Shown: positions 34,362 to 42,811 of the stretch, in pieces
How positions within the stretch are numbered: the first letter of the stretch is position 1
How the letters are laid out: every line of letters begins with the position of its first letter
From: Acidaminococcus fermentans_A
GTDB lineage: Bacteria > Bacillota > Negativicutes > Acidaminococcales > Acidaminococcaceae
Assembly: GCF_052216985.1 (NCBI RefSeq)
Contig: NZ_JBQOUY010000001.1
Location: 1 to 64,000 of the forward strand
Reading direction: 5' to 3'
DNA: 64,000 nt
Notes under the pieces: generated by a model
Database searches by the model: none
Told to the model about the DNA's origin: nothing
The model's input: only the letters and a program-made list of their open reading frames with translations
Translations under genes and position numbers: made by a program

Positions 34362-35270
34362 TTACAGGGCATCATCCACCTGTGCGGTCTTTTCCTTCTC
34401 TGTCTCCGGGACCGTTTCCTGGTCCAGGAGATCTTTCGGCAGATCGGCGGGACGCACCGTCAGGCTGCGGATGGACACGTCGATATTTTTCACCGGCATG
34501 CTGGTCATCCCTTCCACCTTCAGCTTGATCTTGGTCTGGAGGCTTTTCACCACTTCATAGATGGGCGCTCCGAAGAAGAGGATGATCTCCAGGAAAATGG
34601 TCATCCCCTTGCTGGTGTCCGAAGGACGGCGCACTTTGATGGATGTGATCCGGTCCACTTCCCGGTTCTTTTTGACCACGATGCGGACGATATCGCTGAC
34701 CACATAATCGGACACAGTGATTTTCCCATAATAGCTGAAAGAGGGCCGGACGATGGACTTTTCCGGCAGGGCATGGTGCTTCTTGTTCCGGGAAAACAGC
34801 CGGTGCGGCAGATCCACCAGGACCCCGGAAAGATGGGGCTTTAGTTCGATGGTGGGTACCGGCACCACATGTTTCCCTTCTTTGATCCTCGTCTCCCGGG
34901 CTTTTTTCATTTCCCGGGTGGTGGAAATGTCCTGGATATAGACCGTCTCCGAAGGAGCCGGCACCTGGAGCCGTTTACAGATGGTCCGGACCATCTTATC
35001 CGAGGTCCCGATCACCAGGAGGGTCTGGATATCGCTCTGGGCAAGGGCTTCCCGGACAGCCTGGCAATGATCCTTTTCCATAAAGATGGCCCTCTTCACT
35101 GCCTGGACCTTGTTCTGTTCCGTCTTGGCGCTGGTCCCGGCCAGGATCTTGGTTCCCTCGATCAAGAGTCCGTCATCGATGATGCCGTCACAATGGTGGT
35201 CGTGGGCCACACCGATGGCCCGGAAACTCTTCCCGGTGCCGCTGGGTCCCACAAAGGCTACAACTTTCAT
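34362..35270 (-). CDS. P-loop NTPase fused to an Asp23/Gls24-like domain
   Basis: A 302-aa protein. The N-terminal half has a Walker A, GPSGTGKSFRA (about 8-18), in a nucleotide kinase-like fold. The C-terminal half (about 175-270) resembles the Asp23/Gls24 (alkaline shock protein) domain: SDYVVSDIVRIVVKK, then two strands, VVKSLQTKIKLKVEGMT. The function is unknown; Asp23-type proteins associate with membrane or envelope stress in Firmicutes. It starts about 58 bases after the PHP-domain gene and may share its promoter. ATG at 35270 is preferred to a GTG nine bases upstream. Confidence 0.72.
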   Translation of the reverse strand: MKVVAFVGPSGTGKSFRAIGVAHDHHCDGIIDDGLLIEGTKILAGTSAKTEQNKVQAVKRAIFMEKDHCQAVREALAQSDIQTLLVIGTSDKMVRTICKRLQVPAPSETVYIQDISTTREMKKARETRIKEGKHVVPVPTIELKPHLSGVLVDLPHRLFSRNKKHHALPEKSIVRPSFSYYGKITVSDYVVSDIVRIVVKKNREVDRITSIKVRRPSDTSKGMTIFLEIILFFGAPIYEVVKSLQTKIKLKVEGMTSMPVKNIDVSIRSLTVRPADLPKDLLDQETVPETEKEKTAQVDDAL

Positions 35271-35328
35271 GTTCAACACCTGCTTTTCAGGGAGATACGG
35301 CGCCGAGGCCGTTTACTAGGTACAAAGA

Positions 35329-36162
35329 TCAAGGTCGCTTCCCGCCGACGATCCCTGCCACATCTTGGTATGGTACGGGAAATTCCCCCAGATGCCTAGG
35401 GAACCGCCCTGGATTCCCATGGAGATCGCTGCCACCGCTGGTCAAAAGGCCGTGGGCCCGGGCCGTCTGGAGCCAGTCATGATGGGGATGTTCCTGGAGG
35501 ACGGAGGGATGCCACACTTCCAGGCCGTCAAAGGGCACCGTATCCAGCAGTTCTTCCGCCAATGCTGGATCTCCGATTTCCGCCGGATGGGCCAGGACGG
35601 CCAACCCGCCCGCCCCGTGGAGCAGTGCTACCGCCTCTCGGGGCAGGAGCTTCACCTGACGGCAGTAAGCGGGACGTCCGCTGGCAATCAGGGCATCGAA
35701 TACGGCCTGGGTATGGGAGAACAGCCCCTTCTTCACCAGCACCCGAGCGATATGGGGACGGCCCAGGCTTTTGGATCCGTTGGCCTCCTGCCGGACTTCG
35801 GCAAAAGTCAGGGGATAGCCCAGTCCGTTGACTTTTTCGATGATCTTCCGGATCCGGGCGATCCGTCCCACCCGAGTCCAGGTCATGGCCTGGAGCAATG
35901 CCCGGTTCTCCGGATCGAAATGATACCCCAGCACATGGACATCCCTGCCCTTGTAATCCGTATCGATTTCCACCCCCCGGATCAGCTGCAGATCCAGATG
36001 GCGGGAATGGATGGTCCGGGACGCCCAATCATAGGCCTGGATATTGTCGTGATCCGTTATGGCCAGGGCTGTGATCCCGGAAGCACGGGCCTGGGCAATG
36101 ATCTGTTCCGGAGTATACACTCCATCAGAAAACGTAGTATGGATATGTAAATCAGCCAGCAT
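35329..36162 (-). CDS. PHP-domain phosphoesterase
   Basis: A 277-aa PHP (polymerase and histidinol phosphatase) protein of the YciV/TrpH type. The metal motifs are visible: HIHTTFSDG at the N-terminus, ITDHDN, and a C-terminal SGGSDLHG. Close relatives hydrolyse nucleoside 3',5'-bisphosphates or act as 5'-3' exoribonucleases on short RNA. It is headed by an extended -10 promoter and followed by the P-loop/Asp23 gene. Confidence 0.85.
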   Translation of the reverse strand: MLADLHIHTTFSDGVYTPEQIIAQARASGITALAITDHDNIQAYDWASRTIHSRHLDLQLIRGVEIDTDYKGRDVHVLGYHFDPENRALLQAMTWTRVGRIARIRKIIEKVNGLGYPLTFAEVRQEANGSKSLGRPHIARVLVKKGLFSHTQAVFDALIASGRPAYCRQVKLLPREAVALLHGAGGLAVLAHPAEIGDPALAEELLDTVPFDGLEVWHPSVLQEHPHHDWLQTARAHGLLTSGGSDLHGNPGRFPRHLGEFPVPYQDVAGIVGGKRP

Positions 36163-36194
36163 GGCAATTCTCCTTCATCTCTTCTTATCTTTTG

Positions 36195-36203
36195 ATTATA
36201 CCA
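36195..36203 (-). promoter_or_regulatory. Extended -10 promoter of the PHP gene
   Basis: On the minus strand TGG plus TATAAT (ATTATA at 36195-36200 on the plus strand) lies about 35 bases before the start codon. Confidence 0.5.
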
Positions 36204-36222
36204 TAGAGGGAGAAAAAAGGAA

Positions 36223-36256
36223 AAAGGAGCTGCTAAGATGAAAGCCTTCCTTTTTA
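36223..36256 (-). terminator. Terminator after the MATE gene
   Basis: On the minus strand AAAAAGGAAGGCTT pairs imperfectly with a following AGCAGCTCCTTTTT, then CCTTTTTTC. It lies about 40 bases after the MATE stop codon. Confidence 0.55.
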
Positions 36257-36290
36257 CTAGTTTATAAAGGATCTTCCATTTTGCTGAAAA

Positions 36291-37643
36291 CTATTTTACA
36301 CGAAGGAGGGTCAGCCTCTGCTTCCTCATCTCTCGCCAGAACAATCCCCCGATCAGCACATCGGCCGTCAGCCAGCTCAGTGGATAGCAGTACATGATGT
36401 TCCGATAGGTGGGGTTGGCGGCGTAAAAGGTAGCCAGCCACAGCATCCTGACACCGACGATGCTTACCAGCATGGCCAGGGCCGGCGCCAGGGAATTGCC
36501 GAATCCCCGCAGGGAAGCGGACAGGCTTTCGTAGACGGTGGATAGGAAATAAAATCCGATGATGAGATGGATTTTTACAAGGCCCAGTTCCACCGCTTCT
36601 TCCTGGAGTCCAAAGATTTCCAGGAAAGGCCTGGCCATCAGGAAAACCAGCCCGATCAGGCCGCAGGTGAACAAGAAGTTCAGGCAAAGCCCCCGGCGTA
36701 TCACTTCCCGGCAGCGTTCCTGGTTTCCGGCGCCGAAATTCTGGCTGGTGAAGGTGGTGATAGCCTGGCCGAAAGCGATGATGAAAGGATAGCTGTTGAT
36801 TTCCAGTACATAGGCCGCAGCCGAGGCCGCCATGGCCAGGGCTCCTTCGCTGTTGATGGCGGACTGGATCACCATATTGGACAGGTTGAACACCATGCCC
36901 TGGATCCCGGCGGGCACCCCCACCCGGAGGATTTCCCGGATGTCATCCAAGCGGATCCGGATGGCCCCCGGGTAAAAATGGAGCACCCCATGTCCATAGC
37001 GCAGCATCCGGAGCAGGAGCCCGGAACTCACATAGTTGGCCACCGCCGTAGCCACCACCACGCCGGCCAGCCCGAACCCCAGGAATACCGCCAGGAAATT
37101 CCCTCCGATATTCACCAGGCTGGCAGTGACCAAGGACAGCAGCGGGGTGCGCACATTCCCATGGCTGCGGTAGATGGCGGAAAGGAAATCATACAGGGTC
37201 ATCCCCGGCATTCCCAGCAGGTAAATGCGCAGGTAGAATTCCGAGGAGGCCCGCACTTTCTCTGGGACCCCCATCCAACCCATGAGGGGACCCGCCAGGA
37301 TTTCCCCTATCACCAAAATGAAAAGTCCGGTCAAAAGGGCCATGAGCACTGTGGTATGGACGGCTCCCGACGCCTCTTTCAACTGCCGGCCTCCCAGCCG
37401 CCGGGCAATGAGCACATTGGCCCCCAGGGAGATTCCCAAAAAAAGATTGACCATGACCCCGATCACTGGGGCATTATTCCCCACCGCTGCCAGGGCTTCC
37501 GTTCCCACGTACCGCCCCAGGACCATGATGTCCGCCGTATTGAACATCTGCTGCAGGATCCCAATCAGGGCCACCGGGATGGCAAATTGAAACAAAGGCT
37601 TCGTCAGAGAGCCTTCCAGCATATTGATTTGAGAAGCAGCCAA
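36291..37643 (-). CDS. MATE-family multidrug/cation efflux transporter
   Basis: A 450-aa, twelve-helix MATE exporter, using a sodium or proton gradient to expel cationic compounds. The N-terminal family pattern (MLEGSLTKPLFQFAIPVALIG, then ADIMVLGRYVGTEALAAVG) is clear. A TTG start at 37643 is proposed: AGAGAGGAA lies about 9 bases upstream and the protein then has the usual length. The longer frame to 37778 would read back through the nrdD terminator and has no ribosome site. Confidence 0.85.
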   Translation of the reverse strand: MAASQINMLEGSLTKPLFQFAIPVALIGILQQMFNTADIMVLGRYVGTEALAAVGNNAPVIGVMVNLFLGISLGANVLIARRLGGRQLKEASGAVHTTVLMALLTGLFILVIGEILAGPLMGWMGVPEKVRASSEFYLRIYLLGMPGMTLYDFLSAIYRSHGNVRTPLLSLVTASLVNIGGNFLAVFLGFGLAGVVVATAVANYVSSGLLLRMLRYGHGVLHFYPGAIRIRLDDIREILRVGVPAGIQGMVFNLSNMVIQSAINSEGALAMAASAAAYVLEINSYPFIIAFGQAITTFTSQNFGAGNQERCREVIRRGLCLNFLFTCGLIGLVFLMARPFLEIFGLQEEAVELGLVKIHLIIGFYFLSTVYESLSASLRGFGNSLAPALAMLVSIVGVRMLWLATFYAANPTYRNIMYCYPLSWLTADVLIGGLFWREMRKQRLTLLRVK

Positions 37644-37703
37644 CGCACTGATTCCTCTCTTTCCAATGATTTCGAACAAATCTATTATACACATTACAAT
37701 GAA

Positions 37704-37736
37704 GAAAAAGAACCCGTCCTTCAAAAGGGCGGGTCC
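37704..37736 (-). terminator. Terminator after nrdD
   Basis: On the minus strand GGACCCGCCC pairs with GGACGGGTTC (one wobble and one mismatch), followed by TTTTTC. It lies 39 bases past the nrdD stop. Confidence 0.75.
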
Positions 37737-37774
37737 TTTCCTTATTGCGTGCTCGGGACTGGCGGCTCCAGTCT

Positions 37775-40189
37775 TCACATCCCCTGCTCTTTGATGAAGG
37801 CCCGGATCGGTCCGAAGCCTTCGATCTTGCTCAGGGTATCTCCCTGGTTCACCAGCAGGGTGGGTGCACTCTGGACCTGGTATTTTTCTGCCAGTTCCGG
37901 ATGTTCTTCGGCAAAGATCTCTTTAAAAGCCGCTCCATGTCTTTCCAGTTCCCGGACAGCCATCTTGCAGTTGGGGCAGGTATGGGTCCCGAAGAGGATC
38001 CAGGTATTTTCCTGATCCTGACCGCTCTTGGCCACACGCTTCCCTTCCGCCGGAACCGGCTTCACCGCCGGTTTCTGGAATGTCGTCCGTTCTTTCGGAG
38101 CTTCCCCCTTGCGAAGGTGGGACTGCCCCAGATCATAGACCTTCCGATCCTTGAATTCCTGGACTTTCCCATCATTCCAGTTCTGGACCGGCCGGTAATA
38201 CCCGGTGATACGGCTGTAGACCTCCGTCTTCTGTCCACAGTACGGGCAGGTATACTGCTCCCCTGTCAGATACCCGTGTTCCCGGCAGATGCTGTAGGTG
38301 GGCGACAGGGTAAAATAGGGCAGCTTGTAGTTGTTGGCGATTTTCCGTACAAGCCCGGCGGCCGACTGCCAATCCGGCAGCTTTTCGCCTAAGAAGGCGT
38401 GGAATACAGTCCCGGAAGTATACAGGGTCTGGAGATCATCTTCCATATCCAGGGCCGTAAAGAGATCCTGGGTATAGCCCACCGGCAGATGGGAGGAGTT
38501 GGTATAGTACGGAGTCCCATGTTCATTGGCCGTGATGATGTCCGGATACTGTTCCTTATCATGCTTGGCCAGCCGGTAGGTGGTGGATTCCGCTGGAGTC
38601 GCTTCCAGGTTGTACAGATCCCCGTATTTTTCCTGGTAGTCCTTCAGCCGTTCCCGCATGTGGGTCAGCACTTCTTTGGTGAAGGCCAGGGTCTCTGGAT
38701 GGGTCAGGTCTTTCCGGAGCCAGTTGGCGTTAAGGCCCACTTCGTTCATGCCGATGAGACCGATGGTGCTGAAATGGTTCTTGAAGGTACCCAGGTACCG
38801 TTTGGTATAGGGGTAGAGTCCGGCATTCAGCAGCTTGGTGATCACGGTCCTCTTGGTCTTCAGGCTCCGGGCAGCGATGTCCATCATATGGTCCAGCCGG
38901 TCATAGAAGTCCTGTTTGTCCTTGGCCAGATAGGCGATCCGGGGCATATTGATGGTGACCACCCCTACGGACCCAGTGGATTCCCCAGACCCGAAGAAGC
39001 CTCCGGATTTCTTCCGCAGTTCCCGCAGGTCCAGCCGCAGCCGGCAGCACATGCTCCGCACATCGCTGGGTTTCATATCGGAATTGATGTAGTTGGAAAA
39101 ATATGGAGTCCCATATTTGGCCGTCATCTCAAAGAGCAGCCGGTTGTTCTCCGTTTCGCTCCAGTCGAAATCCTTGGTTATGGAATAAGTGGGGATGGGA
39201 TACTGGAAACCCCTCCCGTTGGCGTCCCCTTCGATCATGTTCTCGATGAAGGCTTTGTTCACCATATCCATCTCTTTCTTGCAGTCGCCATAGGTGAAGT
39301 CCTGCTCCTTGCCTCCTACGATGGCAGGCACGTCCTTCAGATCGTCGGGACAGGTCCAGTCCAGGGTGATGTTGGAGAAAGGCGCCTGGGTGCCCCAGCG
39401 GCTGGGGGTGTTCACCCCGTAGATGAAGGACTGGACGCACTGCTTCACTTCCCTGTAGCTCAGGTTATCCTTTTTCACAAAGGGCGCCAGGTAGGTATCG
39501 AAGGAGGAGAATGCCTGGGCTCCGGCCCATTCGTTCTGCATGATCCCCAGGAAGTTCACCATCTGGTTGCACAGGGTGGACAGGTGGCTGGCAGGAGAAG
39601 AAGTGATCTTCCCGGGAATGCCCCCCAGTCCTTCCTGGATCAGCTGTTTCAGGCTCCATCCGGCGCAGTAGCCGGTGAGCATGCTCAGATCATGGATGTG
39701 CATAGCTGCGCTCTTATGAGCATCGGCCACTTCCTTGTCGTAGATTTCGTTCAGCCAGTAGTTGGCGGTGATGGCGCCGCTGTTGGACAGGATCAGCCCG
39801 CCCACAGAATAGGTCACCGTAGAATTTTCTTTCACCCGCCAGTCGTTCACCCGCAGGTAATTGTCCACCAGTTCCTTGTAGTTCAGCAGGGAGGAATTCA
39901 CGTTCCGGATCTGTTCCCGCTGCTTCCGGTACAGGATATAAGCCTTGGCCACATCTGCATAGCCAGAATCGGACAGGACTTTTTCCACGCTGTCCTGGAT
40001 GCTCTCTACACTGATCCGATCCTCTTTGATCTTGGGATCGAAGTCAGCCGTCACCTGCAGAGCAAGCATATTGATGATGCTGGGATGATAGTTCTTATGC
40101 AGTGCTACGAATGCTTTCGTGATGGCACTGCTGATCTTGGTCACGTCAAAATCAACGATCTGGCCATCGCGCTTAACCACGGAATACAT
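37775..40189 (-). CDS. nrdD: Anaerobic ribonucleoside-triphosphate reductase with C-terminal thioredoxin-like domain
   Basis: An 804-aa class III reductase that makes dNTPs without oxygen. An N-terminal ATP-cone (about 1-95, MYSVVKRDGQIVDFD) precedes the ten-stranded barrel. The C-terminal glycyl-radical loop is SRITGYYRPVQNWNDG, preceded by the CPYC zinc site. Residues about 729-804 are an added thioredoxin/glutaredoxin-like fold with CPNC at 738-741 and a cis-proline SAPT near 776. A linker rich in Lys/Pro joins the two. The start at 40189 matches the family N-terminus and lies after the promoter. Its activase nrdG is directly upstream. Confidence 0.95.
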   Translation of the reverse strand: MYSVVKRDGQIVDFDVTKISSAITKAFVALHKNYHPSIINMLALQVTADFDPKIKEDRISVESIQDSVEKVLSDSGYADVAKAYILYRKQREQIRNVNSSLLNYKELVDNYLRVNDWRVKENSTVTYSVGGLILSNSGAITANYWLNEIYDKEVADAHKSAAMHIHDLSMLTGYCAGWSLKQLIQEGLGGIPGKITSSPASHLSTLCNQMVNFLGIMQNEWAGAQAFSSFDTYLAPFVKKDNLSYREVKQCVQSFIYGVNTPSRWGTQAPFSNITLDWTCPDDLKDVPAIVGGKEQDFTYGDCKKEMDMVNKAFIENMIEGDANGRGFQYPIPTYSITKDFDWSETENNRLLFEMTAKYGTPYFSNYINSDMKPSDVRSMCCRLRLDLRELRKKSGGFFGSGESTGSVGVVTINMPRIAYLAKDKQDFYDRLDHMMDIAARSLKTKRTVITKLLNAGLYPYTKRYLGTFKNHFSTIGLIGMNEVGLNANWLRKDLTHPETLAFTKEVLTHMRERLKDYQEKYGDLYNLEATPAESTTYRLAKHDKEQYPDIITANEHGTPYYTNSSHLPVGYTQDLFTALDMEDDLQTLYTSGTVFHAFLGEKLPDWQSAAGLVRKIANNYKLPYFTLSPTYSICREHGYLTGEQYTCPYCGQKTEVYSRITGYYRPVQNWNDGKVQEFKDRKVYDLGQSHLRKGEAPKERTTFQKPAVKPVPAEGKRVAKSGQDQENTWILFGTHTCPNCKMAVRELERHGAAFKEIFAEEHPELAEKYQVQSAPTLLVNQGDTLSKIEGFGPIRAFIKEQGM

Positions 40190-40238
40190 GGCTCCATTCC
40201 CTCTTTCTCTCGAATTTACATTTCCATAATGCTCTTCC

Positions 40239-40296
40239 ATTGTAGACCGGAATCTCCGGATTGTCAATATGTAGTGGTTCTATACAACGTTGTATA
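40239..40296 (-). promoter_or_regulatory. nrdD promoter with an upstream 16-bp palindrome
   Basis: On the minus strand TTGACA (40262-40267) and TACAAT (40239-40244) are 17 bases apart. Fourteen bases upstream of the -35 is a perfect palindrome, TATACAACGTTGTATA (40281-40296). It could be a site for NrdR or a redox regulator. It shares the ACA/TGT ends of NrdR boxes but not their AT-only centre. Confidence 0.7.
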
Positions 40297-40309
40297 CTAA
40301 ATGTTGTGT

Positions 40310-41020
40310 CTACAAGCCACGTATCATGACACGGTCGGAAACCGCCGCCAGGCAGGTCCCGTACCGTTCCAAGGTCTTTTTATCCGGCGCCGTCAAACCA
40401 GCAAAGGGGACCGTTTCCCGATCCTTGAATGCCTGGAGATAAAAAGCGGGGATCTTTTTCCCAGTTTTGGCAACCAGCGGCTCCAGGAAATCCCTGATTT
40501 TTTCGAACGAGTGTTCATTATGCAGCTGCTCCACAACGGTTGTACGAAGCTCAAAAGGGGTCGTTCCCGTCAGCAGCTGTTCCAGGCTCCGGGTGATGGC
40601 CTCCACGGGGACATTCTCCCGTCCGCTGGTCACCCCATATTCATCGGGTGCATTTTTCCAGTCCATGGCTACGTAGTCCACCAGACCTTTCTGGAGGATC
40701 TGTTCCAGGAGATCGGGAAAACAGCCATTGGTATCCAGTTTCACCAGGAGGTCTTCTTGCTTCAGCCGTTCCAGGAACTCGGGCAGATCTGGCTGGAGAC
40801 AGGGCTCGCCGCCGCTGACCACCACAGCATCCAGGATGCCCTTCCGGGCCTCCAGGTAAGCAAAGATCTCTCGGCTATCCTGGGAAGGGATCCGTCCTTC
40901 CAGCAGTTCGCTGTTGTGGCAATAGGGGCAGCGGAGATTGCACCCTCCCGTAAAAAGGGTACAGGCGACTTTCCCTGGATAATCCACCAGGGATACTTTC
41001 TGCCAGCCTGCAATATGCAT
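40310..41020 (-). CDS. nrdG: Anaerobic ribonucleotide reductase activating protein
   Basis: A 236-aa radical SAM activase that installs the glycyl radical on NrdD. The cluster motif is GGCNLRCPYC (Cys27, Cys31, Cys34), followed by VVSGGEPCLQP. It is of the longer NrdG2 type that begins IAGWQKVSLVDYPGK. It is encoded directly upstream of nrdD, which has its own promoter in between. A TGT-TATAAT extended -10 (41053-41058) lies ahead of the start. Confidence 0.92.
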   Translation of the reverse strand: MHIAGWQKVSLVDYPGKVACTLFTGGCNLRCPYCHNSELLEGRIPSQDSREIFAYLEARKGILDAVVVSGGEPCLQPDLPEFLERLKQEDLLVKLDTNGCFPDLLEQILQKGLVDYVAMDWKNAPDEYGVTSGRENVPVEAITRSLEQLLTGTTPFELRTTVVEQLHNEHSFEKIRDFLEPLVAKTGKKIPAFYLQAFKDRETVPFAGLTAPDKKTLERYGTCLAAVSDRVMIRGL

Positions 41021-41150
41021 CGTCTTCCCTCCCTTCTCCGCAAACTGTACTCATTATAACACCACAGAAAAAATAGAAAAGACTTGACAAAAACGTATGT
41101 TCATGGAAGACAAGGCAGGACGCGGGTTTGGAGAATTTTCTCAGATATGG

Positions 41151-41183
41151 AAAAAGAGGATCCTCTGGAGCAGGATCCTCTTT
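41151..41183 (-). terminator. Terminator after gltS
   Basis: AAAGAGGATCCT and AGGATCCTCTTT form a perfect 12-bp stem with a seven-base loop. On the minus strand a T-run follows (CTTTTTCC). Confidence 0.85.
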
Positions 41184-41218
41184 GTGTCGTTGGGATATTC
41201 TGTTGGTACCGTTTTCCC

Positions 41219-42460
41219 TTACAGTCCCATAGCCATCTGCATGGTATGGGCGATGTCCAGGAACTTACTGATGATGATGGCGTTGGTGATGTTGCTCAGG
41301 AACCCGCCGATCACCGGCACAACGAAGAAGGCTAGTTTAGAATACCGGTACTTCTTGCAGACAGCGGTCATGGTTACCATGGATACAGGCACAGCACCCA
41401 GGCCGAACCCGGTATGGCCCACGGCGATGACAGCCGCATCGTAGTTCTTGCCCATGCCGAAGAAGTCCACGAAGTAGGAGTAGAAGATGATGAAGATGGC
41501 CTGAGCCATGCACAGGATGAACAGCTGGACACCCATGCCGGCCAGGGTCCACAGTTTCATGGAAATGATGGACATGGAAACGAACAGACCCAGGGAGAAA
41601 TCCCCGACGGTATCGATGCCTTCGTACAGGGCGGTATGGTCAGCGCCCTTCTTGGCATCGAAGAACAGACGGATCAGGATGCCGGCGAACATGCAGCATA
41701 CGTGGATCGGGAAGGAAATGTGCAGGGCTTTCAATACGGTGAAGAAAGCGCCACCCACACCCAGGGCAAAGCACATCAGGTACATGGCTTGGACCACATC
41801 GCCTTTGTGCATCAGGTTGCCCATGGTGGATTTCCCGGATTCTTCTTCCATTTCACCCTTGCCATCCAGAGCCGGATCTTCCAGGTGATGTTTCCGAACG
41901 ATGAAGCGGCCGAAAGGCCCGCCGATGATAGCCCCGGAGATCAGACCGAAGGTAGCAGCAGCGATAGCGGCTTCCATCGCATTGCTCTGGCCGAACTGGA
42001 CGGCGATGGGAGCAAAAGCTGCCGCGTTGCCGTGGCCGCCGGTCATCGGGATGGAACCTGTCATCATAGACAGCAGAGGCGGAACTGCCAGGACCTTGCC
42101 CAGGCCCAGAGCGATACCGTTCTGGAGAGCGGCCAGGACAGCGGCGGAAATACAGAACATCACCACATATTTCCCGCCGGTCTTCAGCAGGCTCAGGCTG
42201 GCAGCTGCACCGCTGGCAGCAAAGAAGATGCAGTAGAACAGGCTGTTGGCCACCTTGTAATCGAATTGCAGTTCGCAGACACCGGCATTATAAAGCAGTA
42301 AACTGATGATAGCAAAAATCGTACCGCCGACAACTGCGCCCGGCAGGCAGTACTTTTTCAGGACGGGGAATTTGGACCGCAGCCAGTCACCGAACCAGAT
42401 AGAAAGTACCCCCAAAGCCAGGGTGTGGAACATGGATAATTTGATAATCATCCTCTCCAT
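41219..42460 (-). CDS. gltS: Sodium/glutamate symporter
   Basis: A 413-aa GltS-family carrier with about eleven to twelve helices and two inverted halves. Each half carries the family pore motif: GSIPMTGGHGNAAAFAP in the first and AVGHTGFGLGAVP in the second. It imports glutamate with sodium. The gene stands alone with its own promoter and terminator and would feed glutamate fermentation. The start has a strong GGAGGAGG site. Confidence 0.93.
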   Translation of the reverse strand: MERMIIKLSMFHTLALGVLSIWFGDWLRSKFPVLKKYCLPGAVVGGTIFAIISLLLYNAGVCELQFDYKVANSLFYCIFFAASGAAASLSLLKTGGKYVVMFCISAAVLAALQNGIALGLGKVLAVPPLLSMMTGSIPMTGGHGNAAAFAPIAVQFGQSNAMEAAIAAATFGLISGAIIGGPFGRFIVRKHHLEDPALDGKGEMEEESGKSTMGNLMHKGDVVQAMYLMCFALGVGGAFFTVLKALHISFPIHVCCMFAGILIRLFFDAKKGADHTALYEGIDTVGDFSLGLFVSMSIISMKLWTLAGMGVQLFILCMAQAIFIIFYSYFVDFFGMGKNYDAAVIAVGHTGFGLGAVPVSMVTMTAVCKKYRYSKLAFFVVPVIGGFLSNITNAIIISKFLDIAHTMQMAMGL

Positions 42461-42510
42461 TTAAGATCCTCCTCCAATAGATAAAATATAATATATAGAG
42501 CATGCAACGC

Positions 42511-42579
42511 GCTGTCCGTCTCCAGTCCGGACAGCCTTTGTTACGGAAACATTCTATCATACGAGTCCTTGAATAACAA
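42511..42579 (-). promoter_or_regulatory. gltS promoter and 5' leader hairpin
   Basis: On the minus strand TTGTTA (42574-42579) and TAGAAT (42551-42556, with TGA just before it) are 17 bases apart. Ten bases or so after the expected start, GCTGTCCG and CGGACAGC (42511-42518 and 42528-42535) form a perfect 8-bp hairpin. It may stabilise or attenuate the transcript. The remaining AT-rich region up to 42720 shows no gene. Confidence 0.6.
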
Positions 42580-42722
42580 GGAAAATATCAGAAAATTACC
42601 AACAATAATGGTTATCTTATTAATCACAAAAAATTATATATCTATATTATGTATACAAAATCAAACAACCGTGAAATATTTCTTGCAAATCCATGACATT
42701 TGATAGTCTATGTAATGAAAAT

Positions 42723-42770
42723 GAGAGCATTACACGTCCGTCGTCCTGACAGATGGAATGCTCTCTTTTT
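42723..42770. terminator. Terminator after htpX
   Basis: GAGAGCATT (42723-42731) pairs with AATGCTCTC (42757-42765) around a 25-base loop. A T-run follows on the plus strand and ATTTTCATT on the minus strand, where it lies 40 bases past the htpX stop. Confidence 0.65.
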
Positions 42771-42811
42771 GTTAAATACAATGAAAAATGTCAGCTGGAG
42801 CCGGACCGCTT

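Noticed and set aside
10789..42612. Shared 12-mer AACAATAATGGT at 10789 and 42601 as a common operator
   Set aside because: Chance 12-base matches are expected many times in 64 kb, and the second copy lacks the inverted-repeat context of the first.
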